Shown: piece by piece, positions 1 to 5,252 of the stretch
Position numbering within the stretch: the stretch's first letter is position 1
Layout: the number at the start of each line of letters is the position of its first letter
Origin: Blautia sp.
Lineage (GTDB): Bacteria > Bacillota > Clostridia > Lachnospirales > Lachnospiraceae
NCBI GenBank assembly: GCA_017515945.1
Contig: JAFWDX010000439.1
Span: 1 to 5,252, forward strand
Reading direction: 5' to 3'
Length of the DNA: 5,252 bases
Made by a program: the position numbers and the translations under genes
Notes under the pieces: model-generated
Told to the model about the DNA's origin: nothing
Databases searched by the model: none
What the model saw: the letters and a program-made list of their open reading frames with translations, nothing else

Positions 1-169
1 GCTCCTTCACAGTTACGAGGCCAGGCGCAGGCTCCTTTCGTCGCATTTAAAGTGCGCCTCCCAAGGGACGCCTTCGGTGTGGCCTTGGCGATTGAGCTTT
101 TGTTCCACGCACCTGCCAGGGCACGCCTGCGGTGTCGCAGTAAATGCGAGGTGCTGATTGAACAGTTAC
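1..169 (-). mobile_element. MITE-like element copy 1 (left end outside window)
   Basis: This is a non-coding repeat in opposite orientation to the complete copy at 3825-4011. Its end at 155-169 (TGATTGAACAGTTAC) matches the terminal inverted repeat of the other copy with one change. The other end is outside the window: by comparison 18 bases are missing, giving the same total length of 187 bp. The first 64 bases inward from position 169 match copy 2 at 62 positions; the next stretch (about 85-105) is much more diverged. Positions 19-84 form a 66-bp module flanked by GGCCA/TGGCC that is inverted relative to the outer arms when compared with copy 2. Inside it a 35-bp core (24-58, flanked by GGCGCA/TGCGCC) is inverted again. 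Flanking sequence differs from copy 2 immediately outside GTTAC, which supports the boundary. No transposase is encoded, so it would depend on an enzyme elsewhere. Confidence 0.75.
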
Positions 170-217
170 TTTTATGGATCAATTTTCAGGAGGACAGCTG
201 CGGCTGTGATATGCAGA

Positions 218-229
218 AAGGGAGAAGGA
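218..229 (+). promoter_or_regulatory. glnN ribosome binding site
   Basis: A purine-rich stretch just before glnN holds two Shine-Dalgarno-like cores. AAGGGAG (218-224) is 6 bases from ATG 231, and AAGGA (225-229) is 7 bases from the in-frame ATG 237. Both starts are therefore served, and the sequence does not decide between them. A stronger match, AGGAGGA at 188-194, lies too far upstream to serve either start. A short hairpin (ACAGC 194-198 with GCTGT 203-207) lies between it and the gene. Confidence 0.6.
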
Positions 230-230
230 T

Positions 231-2330
231 ATGTCAATGAGTAATGTTCCGGAAATTTATGGCTCACTTGTATTTGATGACCGTGTAATGAGAGCAAGAT
301 TATCTTCGGATGTCTATCAGTCCCTGAGAAAGACAATAGATGAAAACGCGGATCTGCAGGAGAACATAGCGCAGGCTGTGGCCAGCGAGATGCGCGACTG
401 GGCGGTGGAGCACGGTGCTACCCATTTTACCCACTGGTTTCAGCCGCTGACAGGCGTGACGGCGGAAAAACATGACGGTTTTATCACACCGTCTCCGGAT
501 GGCGGAGTGATCATGGAATTCAGCGGGAAAGAGCTGATCAAGGGGGAACCGGATGCCTCTTCCTTCCCGTCGGGCGGGCTCAGAGCGACCTTTGAGGCGA
601 GGGGATATACCGCCTGGGATCCGACCTCCTATGCATTTATCAAGGATCATACCCTGTGCATCCCGACCGCTTTCTGCTCTTATGCCGGAGACGCACTGGA
701 CAAGAAGACGCCTCTGCTCAGATCCATGCAGGCCCTGAACCGGCAGGCAAAGCGGATCCTGAAGCTGTTCGGCAAAGAGGTGCGGAATGTGCGGACCAGC
801 GTCGGACCCGAGCAGGAATACTTCCTGATCGACAGGGAGATGTTTGAGAAAAGACCTGACCTGGTGTATACCGGGAGAACGCTGTTCGGGGCAATGCCGC
901 CCAAGGGTCAGGAGCTGGATGATCATTATTTCGGCGCCATCAAGCCCAGAGTGATCGAATTCATGGAGGATCTGAACAACGAACTGTGGAAGCTGGGGAT
1001 CCTGGCAAAGACGGAACACAATGAAGTCGCGCCGGCCCAGCATGAACTGGCGCCGATTTTTTCTTCAACCAATGTGGCGACGGATAACAACCAGCTGACA
1101 ATGGAGATCATGAGAAAGGTGGCCGGGAAGCACGGCCTGGCATGCCTTCTCCATGAGAAACCGTTTGCGGGCGTGAACGGCTCCGGAAAGCATAACAACT
1201 GGTCCATGGCGACAGATGATGGCGTGAACCTGCTTTCGCCCGGCGATACACCGCATGAAAACGCACAGTTCCTGCTGTTTCTGTGTGCCGTGATTCAGGC
1301 GGTGGATGATTACCAGGATCTGCTGAGGCTTTCGGTGGCGACTGCAGGAAACGATCACCGGCTCGGTGCCAACGAGGCGCCGCCTGCAATCATCTCGGTA
1401 TTTCTTGGAGACGAGCTGACGGCCATCCTGGAGGCGATCAAAAACGATGTGCCTTATGAGGGAACAGAAAAGGTCACCATGAAACTGGGCGTTCATACAC
1501 TTCCAAGGTTTTTCAGGGACACGACAGACCGCAACCGCACATCGCCGTTTGCCTTTACCGGCAACAAATTCGAATTTCGTTCACTGGGATCCTCAAACAG
1601 CATTGCCTGCTGCAACATCATGTTGAACGCGGCCGTTGCAGAAAGCCTGAAGCAGTATGCGGACAGACTGGAAGGCGCAGAAGACTTTGAAAAAGAGCTC
1701 CATGATCTGATCAGGGAAACGATCCAAAAGCATGAAAGAATCCTCTTTAACGGGAATGGATACGGCGAGGAATGGGTCGAAGAGGCGACGAAGGTGAGAG
1801 GGCTGTCGAATCTGAAGACGACCGCGGACGCGATGCCGCATCTCCTTGACAAAAAGAACATGGATATGCTGATGGCGCATAAGGTGTTTACGGAAACAGA
1901 GCTCCATTCCAGATGCGAGATCATGCTGGAAAATTATTGCAAGACCGTGAACATAGAAGGCCATACCATGGTGGATATGGTCCGCAAGAACTATCTGCCG
2001 GCCATCGAAGAGTACCTGTACAGTCTGGCACGAACGATATCTCTGATGAAATCTGTCAGCGACCAGGTGAAATGCAATTATGAGATTTCTACTATGGAAA
2101 GACTCTCCGAGCTGACGGATTACATCCTGGAGCGGGTGAAAGATCTGGAGAAGGCACTGGAGGACCTGAAGGGGTATACAAGTATTCTGGAAACTTCAGA
2201 AGCGGTCAGAGATGACGTGATTCCCAAGATGGAGCATCTGAGAAAGCATGTTGATGAGGCGGAAATGCTGATGCCGGAGAACAGCTGGCCGTTCCCGAGC
2301 TACGGGAAGCTCCTGTTTTCCGTGAACTGA
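231..2330 (+). CDS. glnN: Type III glutamine synthetase (GlnN)
   Basis: Cytoplasmic ATP-dependent ligase that joins ammonia to glutamate to make glutamine. At 699 residues it has the usual length of the GSIII family (about 700), far longer than GlnA type I (about 450). Conserved blocks seen in order are: THWFQPLTG near residue 65; [10 protein letters not shown] from 192 with metal-ligand-type glutamates; [16 protein letters not shown] from 260; [17 protein letters not shown] from 308, with the ATP-site histidine region; [14 protein letters not shown] from 373; and [10 protein letters not shown] from 433. The C-terminal part is helical and acidic, as in the family, and ends [14 protein letters not shown], so the protein looks intact. 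The start could be ATG 231 or ATG 237 (MSNVPEIYG); homologues as I recall them begin like the latter. The stop codon lies inside a palindromic repeat. The neighbouring carAB genes consume glutamine. No glutamine riboswitch or clear promoter is visible upstream, where a repeat element sits. Confidence 0.97.
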   Translation: MSMSNVPEIYGSLVFDDRVMRARLSSDVYQSLRKTIDENADLQENIAQAVASEMRDWAVEHGATHFTHWFQPLTGVTAEKHDGFITPSPDGGVIMEFSGKELIKGEPDASSFPSGGLRATFEARGYTAWDPTSYAFIKDHTLCIPTAFCSYAGDALDKKTPLLRSMQALNRQAKRILKLFGKEVRNVRTSVGPEQEYFLIDREMFEKRPDLVYTGRTLFGAMPPKGQELDDHYFGAIKPRVIEFMEDLNNELWKLGILAKTEHNEVAPAQHELAPIFSSTNVATDNNQLTMEIMRKVAGKHGLACLLHEKPFAGVNGSGKHNNWSMATDDGVNLLSPGDTPHENAQFLLFLCAVIQAVDDYQDLLRLSVATAGNDHRLGANEAPPAIISVFLGDELTAILEAIKNDVPYEGTEKVTMKLGVHTLPRFFRDTTDRNRTSPFAFTGNKFEFRSLGSSNSIACCNIMLNAAVAESLKQYADRLEGAEDFEKELHDLIRETIQKHERILFNGNGYGEEWVEEATKVRGLSNLKTTADAMPHLLDKKNMDMLMAHKVFTETELHSRCEIMLENYCKTVNIEGHTMVDMVRKNYLPAIEEYLYSLARTISLMKSVSDQVKCNYEISTMERLSELTDYILERVKDLEKALEDLKGYTSILETSEAVRDDVIPKMEHLRKHVDEAEMLMPENSWPFPSYGKLLFSVN

Positions 2331-2369
2331 AAATGAGTCACGGGGACAGGTTCCTTGACTCATTTTCAG
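2327..2369. repeat. REP-like palindrome overlapping the glnN stop codon
   Basis: A perfect 14-bp inverted repeat, CTGAAAATGAGTCA (2327-2340) and TGACTCATTTTCAG (2356-2369), encloses a 15-base loop containing GGGGACAGGTTCC. The glnN TGA (2328-2330) is part of the left arm. Palindromes with GGGGACAGGTTCC-like loops and TGACTCATTTT-like arms recur in many bacterial genomes and, from memory, resemble repeats moved by REP-associated Y1 tyrosine transposases. That link is family knowledge and was not tested here. No run of T follows the stem, so it is not a standard intrinsic terminator, but as RNA it could shield the glnN 3' end. Confidence 0.75.
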
Positions 2370-2386
2370 CCAGGTCGTGAGAACAG

Positions 2387-2440
2387 TATACTCGCGCGAT
2401 CAAATGAATGGAAAATGTCACTGATTTCCCGCGCGGTATA
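2387..2440. repeat. Compound hairpin in the glnN-carA gap
   Basis: The arms are TATACTCGCGCG (2387-2398) and CGCGCGGTATA (2430-2440). They pair over 11 bp with a single bulged T at 2392. A second stem inside, GGAAA (2410-2414) with TTTCC (2425-2429), continues the right arm directly and leaves 11 unpaired bases (2399-2409) on the left. The result is a long, interrupted hairpin. TATACT at 2387 resembles a -10 box, but the -35 match (TTTTCA at 2363, 18-bp spacing) is weak. It could be a structured leader or an old palindromic repeat; no known riboswitch or PyrR site was recognised. Confidence 0.5.
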
Positions 2441-2443
2441 TGC

Positions 2444-2493
2444 AGAGGCTCTAAATACGTGGAAGCAAAGCATTCCACGTATTAAGACCCTCT
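2444..2493. repeat. 21-bp-stem hairpin repeat upstream of carA
   Basis: Positions 2444-2464 and 2473-2493 are reverse complements at 19 of 21 positions, with an uninterrupted 11-bp inner stem AATACGTGGAA/TTCCACGTATT and an 8-base loop GCAAAGCA. The outer part (AGAGG/CCTCT) is separated by two single mismatches. A 15-bp portion of the left arm reappears inverted directly after carA (3683-3697), so this is a repeated sequence rather than a one-off structure. No T-tract follows, so it does not look like an intrinsic terminator. It lies about 70 bases before the carA start and would be part of a leader if transcription begins upstream. Confidence 0.65.
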
Positions 2494-2545
2494 AGTATAA
2501 CTGAACAGGTACAACTACTACCACGGTTTGGATAAAACGAACCAC

Positions 2546-2553
2546 GGAGGTGG
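2546..2553 (+). promoter_or_regulatory. carA ribosome binding site
   Basis: GGAGGTGG is a strong Shine-Dalgarno match whose last base is 7 bases before ATG 2561. It decides the start in favour of ATG 2561 over the further-upstream in-frame TTG at 2528, because the site itself lies downstream of that TTG. A second ATG follows immediately at 2564. A weak hairpin (GGTTTG 2525-2530 with CGAACC 2538-2543) sits just upstream. Confidence 0.8.
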
Positions 2554-2560
2554 CATTTAT

Positions 2561-3673
2561 ATGATGTATGACAGAAAACTGATACTGGAGGACGGGAGCG
2601 AGTATCCGGGGTACGGCTTCGGGAGCCGCAGGGATACAGTCTGTGAGGTGGTGTTCAATACCTCGATGACCGGGTATCAGGAGATCCTGTCGGACCCGTC
2701 CTGCACAGATCAGGCTGTTGTGATGGCCTATCCTCTGATCGGCAATTACGGTCTTGCAAATGAAGACTTTGAGAGCAGGATCACAGGTCCCGGCGCCATG
2801 ATCGTCAGGGAGATAAATGAAACGCCGTCCAATTTCCGCTCTGTCAGCTCCCTGCCGGAATATCTGGAGGGAGCGGACATTCCCGGGCTGTGGGGCGTGG
2901 ATACCAGAAAGCTGGTCAGACATATCCGTGGTCACGGTACCCTCAGAGGCGCGATCACAGGCGCGGATGTACCGGTCCCGGAGGGACTCCGGATGATCAG
3001 TGAGACCGCAGTTCCCAGGGACGCCGTCAGCCGCTGCAGCTGCCGGAAAAGGTGGTACAGCAGAACGTCAAATCCGAGGTTCCATGTCGTGTTGATCGAC
3101 TGCGGAATGAAACAGAATATCGTCCGTATGCTGAACCGGTTCAAATGCAATGTTACAGTCGTACCGTATGATACAGGCAGTAAGGAAATCCTGTTACTGC
3201 TGCCGGACGGCGTGTTCATTTCAAACGGACCGGGAGATCCGGAGGATGTTCCCGAAACGGTGCAGACGCTTAAGCAGCTCCGGGGACAGGTCCCGATGTT
3301 TGGCGTCTGCCTGGGGCATCAGCTGCTGGCACTGTCCGGAGGCGCTGCGACCTATAAGCTGAAGTTCGGCCACAGAGGGGGAAATCATCCGGTGAGGGAT
3401 CTACGGACGGGACAGATCGAGATGACCAGCCAGAACCATTCCTATGCGGTGGAGGCGGCGTCACTTTGCGGTACGGGAATGGAGGTTTCTCATGTGAACC
3501 TGCTGGACGGGACCGTGGAAGGGATCCGGAGCGAGAGGGACGGCATTCTGTCGGTGCAGTATCATCCGGAGAGTGCGCCGGGACCACAGGACAGCATGCA
3601 CTTATTTAAACAGTTTACAGAGCTGATGGCCACTGCTCAGCCGGCACTCCGCATTTATACGGGAGTGTCATAA
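2561..3673 (+). CDS. carA: Carbamoyl-phosphate synthase small subunit (glutaminase)
   Basis: Cytoplasmic glutamine amidotransferase subunit: it hydrolyses glutamine and channels ammonia to CarB to form carbamoyl phosphate for pyrimidine and arginine synthesis. The product is 370 residues, normal for CarA. The N-terminal small-chain domain shows EVVFNTSMTGYQEILSDPS (29-47), PLIGNYG and GVDTRKLVRHIR. The class I amidotransferase domain begins near residue 174 and shows SNGPGDPED (221-229), GVCLGHQ with the nucleophile Cys250, SQNHSY (290-295), and QYHPE with catalytic His335 and Glu337. The full triad is present, so it should be active. The start is ATG 2561, set by the GGAGGTGG site. carB follows in the same direction, but after an unusual 371-base gap containing repeats. 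The gene is bracketed by inverted copies of a 15-bp sequence (2449-2463 and 3683-3697). Confidence 0.97.
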   Translation: MMYDRKLILEDGSEYPGYGFGSRRDTVCEVVFNTSMTGYQEILSDPSCTDQAVVMAYPLIGNYGLANEDFESRITGPGAMIVREINETPSNFRSVSSLPEYLEGADIPGLWGVDTRKLVRHIRGHGTLRGAITGADVPVPEGLRMISETAVPRDAVSRCSCRKRWYSRTSNPRFHVVLIDCGMKQNIVRMLNRFKCNVTVVPYDTGSKEILLLLPDGVFISNGPGDPEDVPETVQTLKQLRGQVPMFGVCLGHQLLALSGGAATYKLKFGHRGGNHPVRDLRTGQIEMTSQNHSYAVEAASLCGTGMEVSHVNLLDGTVEGIRSERDGILSVQYHPESAPGPQDSMHLFKQFTELMATAQPALRIYTGVS

Positions 3674-3682
3674 CACATGGAC

Positions 3683-3697
3683 TCCACGTATTTAGAG
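3683..3697 (-). repeat. Partial inverted copy of the carA-upstream hairpin repeat
   Basis: TCCACGTATTTAGAG is the exact reverse complement of 2449-2463, part of the left arm of the hairpin at 2444-2493. It starts 10 bases after the carA stop codon. Only this half is present; no partner arm follows locally. It may be the residue of a second repeat copy or an arm able to pair with the carA leader. Confidence 0.55.
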
Positions 3698-3824
3698 GAT
3701 TTTCAATTATCTGTTTCCGCGGGTAAACTGCGGGACCTGGCGTGCAGGTGGAAAAAGAATCGCGCCGGAGACGGATACCGACACTCCGGGAAGTGGCCTG
3801 ATATGCAGGTGGAAAAGAACGGCG
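3698..3824. repeat. carA-carB spacer with short direct repeats and a small hairpin
   Basis: No gene is supported here. TGCAGGTGGAAAAAGAA (3743-3759) recurs 61 bases later as TGCAGGTGGAAAAGAA (3804-3819), differing by one A. Between them CCGGAG (3765-3770) and CTCCGG (3784-3789) can form a 6-bp stem. A second possible stem is CCGC/GCGG around 3718-3734. There is no T-tract for a terminator and no convincing promoter. An open frame from ATG 3677 to 3889 runs through this spacer into the mobile element and has no recognisable product. Confidence 0.45.
3817..3824. repeat. Probable target-site duplication, left copy
   Basis: GAACGGCG lies directly outside the left terminal repeat of the element at 3825-4011. 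It matches GAACGGCA on the other side at 7 of 8 positions. A duplication this close is expected from transposition, and the single mismatch would be later drift. Confidence 0.6.
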
Positions 3825-4011
3825 GTAACTGTTCAGTCAGCACCTCGCATTTACTGCGACACCGCAGGCGTGCCTTGGCAGGTGCGTGAGAAAAAAGTTG
3901 AACAGCCAGGGCCAGGCGCACTTCCAATGCGACGAAAGGAGCCTGCGCCTCCCAAGGGACGCCTTCGGTGTGGCCTCGTAACTGTGAAGGAGCTTGTGAC
4001 TGAACAGTTAC
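3825..4011 (+). mobile_element. Complete 187-bp MITE-like element copy 2
   Basis: Terminal inverted repeats GTAACTGTTCAGTCA (3825-3839) and TGACTGAACAGTTAC (3997-4011) are perfect over 15 bp. Adjacent sequences 3817-3824 and 4012-4019 match at 7 of 8 positions, as a target duplication would. Ends starting GTAA with an 8-bp duplication are the pattern known for the IS66 family, so an IS66-type transposase is a plausible mobiliser; this is inference, as no transposase is present. The right end also carries an internal inverted copy of the terminus, GTAACTGT (3978-3985), able to pair with ACAGTTAC (4004-4011). A central 66-bp module (3910-3975) contains a 35-bp core (3915-3949) bounded by GGCGCA/TGCGCC, and its arrangement differs from copy 1. 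The element separates carA from carB and ends 33 bases before the carB start. Confidence 0.8.
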
Positions 4012-4019
4012 GAACGGCA
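4012..4019. repeat. Probable target-site duplication, right copy
   Basis: GAACGGCA lies directly outside the right terminal repeat and pairs as a direct repeat with 3817-3824. Removing the element and one copy would leave a carA-carB spacer of 176 bases, still long for this gene pair. Confidence 0.6.
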
Positions 4020-4029
4020 ATGGATGTAG

Positions 4030-4035
4030 AAGGGA
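4030..4035 (+). promoter_or_regulatory. carB ribosome binding site
   Basis: AAGGGA ends 9 bases before ATG 4045. An in-frame TGA at 4036-4038, between this site and the start, rules out any upstream start for carB. The site is outside the inserted element, so carB keeps its own translation signal. Confidence 0.7.
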
Positions 4036-4044
4036 TGACGGGAA

Positions 4045-5252
4045 ATGCCCAGACGTACAGATATAAAAAAAGTTCTGGTGATCGGATCCGGTCCGATCGT
4101 GATCGGCCAGGCCGCGGAGTTTGACTATGCGGGAACGCAGGCCTGCCTGGCGCTCAAGGAGGAAGGGTATGAGGTCATTCTCGCCAATTCCAATCCGGCC
4201 ACGATCATGACGGATCACGCGATCGCGGACAAGGTTTATATGGAGCCTTTGACGCTGGAATATCTGGCAAGGATCTGCCGGCATGAGCGGCCGGACGCGA
4301 TCATTCCCGGGCTGGGCGGTCAGACTGGACTGAACCTGTCTTTGCAGCTTTACGATAAAGGGGTCCTGGAGGAATGCGAGATCGAGCTGCTGGGAACGGA
4401 CGCGCAGAGCATCAGAAGAGCCGAAGACAGAGAACTGTTCAAGGCGCTTTGCGAAGAGCTGCATGAACCGGTTATCCCTTCCCTCATTGCAAACAGCGTG
4501 GAGGAAGGACTGCAGGCGGCGGAGCAGATCGGTTATCCGGTCATCCTGCGGCCGGCCTTTACGCTGGGCGGAACCGGAGGCGGATTCGTCGATCATGAGG
4601 AGGATATGACTCAGATGATGACGCATGCGCTGGCCGCTTCTCCTGTTCATCAGGTACTGGTGGAAAAGAGCGTCAGGGGATATAAAGAAATAGAGTATGA
4701 GGTGATGCGGGATGCCGGGGACACCGCGATCACGGTCTGCAATATGGAGAACCTGGACCCGGTGGGGATCCATACCGGCGATTCGATCGTGGTGGCACCC
4801 AGTCAGACTCTGACCAACAAGGAATACCAGATGCTCCGGGACAGCGCGCTGAAGATCATCCGTGCCCTGCAGGTGAAGGGGGGATGCAATGTTCAGTTCG
4901 CGCTGGACCCCGAGTCCTTTGACTACTATGTGATCGAGGTGAATCCGAGGGTGTCCCGTTCTTCGGCGCTGGCTTCCAAGGCGACCGGATATCCGATCGC
5001 CCGGGTATCCGCAAAGATCGCCGTGGGAATGAACCTGGAGGAGATCCATCTGGCAAATACGCCGGCCTGCTTTGAGCCGGCGCTTGACTATGTCGTCACG
5101 AAGATGCCGAGGTTTCCATTTGACAAGTTCACCCATGCCTCGAATGTGCTGTCTACGCAGATGAAGGCAACGGGCGAGACCATGAGCATCGGCAGAAGCA
5201 TGGAGGAAAGCCTGCTGAAGGCGATCCGGTCGCTGGAGGACGGGAAGAACCA
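4045..5252 (+). CDS. carB: Carbamoyl-phosphate synthase large subunit (5' part)
   Basis: The ATP-consuming synthetase subunit: it makes carboxyphosphate from bicarbonate, adds ammonia from CarA to give carbamate, then phosphorylates it. Only the first 402 codons are in the window, which is about the first ATP-grasp (carboxyphosphate) half-domain of a protein usually near 1070 residues. The frame is open to the last base. Visible motifs: [22 protein letters not shown] at the start (a classic CarB N-terminus), [24 protein letters not shown] with Arg129, [13 protein letters not shown] with Arg169, YKEIEYE with Glu215, [19 protein letters not shown] with Gln284, and [19 protein letters not shown] with Glu298, Asn300 and Arg302. 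The key nucleotide and metal ligands known from E. coli CarB are all present. Start ATG 4045 is fixed by an in-frame stop just upstream. The long minus-strand open frame across this region (3703-5136) is its antisense shadow. Confidence 0.96.
   Translation, partial: MPRRTDIKKVLVIGSGPIVIGQAAEFDYAGTQACLALKEEGYEVILANSNPATIMTDHAIADKVYMEPLTLEYLARICRHERPDAIIPGLGGQTGLNLSLQLYDKGVLEECEIELLGTDAQSIRRAEDRELFKALCEELHEPVIPSLIANSVEEGLQAAEQIGYPVILRPAFTLGGTGGGFVDHEEDMTQMMTHALAASPVHQVLVEKSVRGYKEIEYEVMRDAGDTAITVCNMENLDPVGIHTGDSIVVAPSQTLTNKEYQMLRDSALKIIRALQVKGGCNVQFALDPESFDYYVIEVNPRVSRSSALASKATGYPIARVSAKIAVGMNLEEIHLANTPACFEPALDYVVTKMPRFPFDKFTHASNVLSTQMKATGETMSIGRSMEESLLKAIRSLEDGKN

Noticed and set aside
158..186. 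Outward promoter from element copy 1 toward glnN (TTGAAC with AATTTT)
   Set aside because: The -10 matches consensus at only 3 of 6 positions, and copy 2 does not keep the -35 (CTGAAC).
52..240. 62-residue frame before glnN
   Set aside because: Most of it is translated element copy 1, and its end overlaps the glnN start.
2327..2369. Intrinsic terminator for glnN
   Set aside because: The stem is AT-rich and no run of T follows the right arm.
2403..2420. Possible arginine repressor (ARG box) site upstream of carA
   Set aside because: TGAAT is followed by TGTCA at the wrong spacing and with mismatches to the ATTCA half, so the match is too poor.
2472..2501. Possible carA promoter with -10 TATAAC at 2496
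   Set aside because: The -10 is good (5 of 6), but the best -35 (ATTCCA, 18-bp spacing) matches at only 3 of 6 and lies in a hairpin arm; not strong enough to annotate.
3281..3295. CGGGGACAGGT in carA resembling the REP-like loop at 2341
   Set aside because: It lies in a conserved coding stretch (LRGQVPMF) and lacks the palindromic arms, so it is probably coincidence.
3677..3889. 70-residue frame starting just after carA
   Set aside because: It crosses repeat DNA and ends inside the mobile element. A GGGAG lies 11 bases upstream, but the composition and lack of a family make a real gene unlikely.
3703..5136. 477-codon open frame on the minus strand
   Set aside because: It lies antisense to carB, whose motifs are unambiguous, and continues through the repeat element; no recognisable protein domain is seen.

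Overview
The window carries three housekeeping genes on the + strand, in the order glnN (type III glutamine synthetase), carA (carbamoyl-phosphate synthase small subunit) and carB (large subunit, cut by the window end). The protein sequences and the AGA/AGG/CGG arginine codons suggest a gut-type Clostridia, most likely a Lachnospiraceae-like Bacillota. This is inferred from family resemblance only. The genes fit together: GlnN makes glutamine, CarA releases ammonia from it, and CarB builds carbamoyl phosphate for pyrimidines and arginine.

Layout: 1-169 is most of a mobile-element-like repeat (copy 1). 170-230 is a short leader with the glnN ribosome binding site. 231-2330 is glnN. 2327-2493 is a tandem array of three hairpins, the first overlapping the glnN stop codon. 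2494-2560 is the rest of the carA leader. 2561-3673 is carA. 3674-4044 is an unusually long carA-carB gap holding a fragment of the hairpin repeat, a small direct repeat and a complete 187-bp element (copy 2). carB runs from 4045 past the end.

The most interesting content is between the genes. Copy 2 has perfect 15-bp terminal inverted repeats starting GTAA and a probable 8-bp target duplication, so it looks like a non-autonomous element (MITE), possibly mobilised by an IS66-family transposase. Copy 1 lies in opposite orientation 3.65 kb away, so glnN-carA is bracketed by inverted copies. The two copies differ by more than point mutations: a central 66-bp module is flipped relative to the outer arms, and a 35-bp core inside it is flipped again, each at short inverted repeats. 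No new protein system is visible. The longest minus-strand open frame (3703-5136) is an antisense shadow of carB and repeat DNA.
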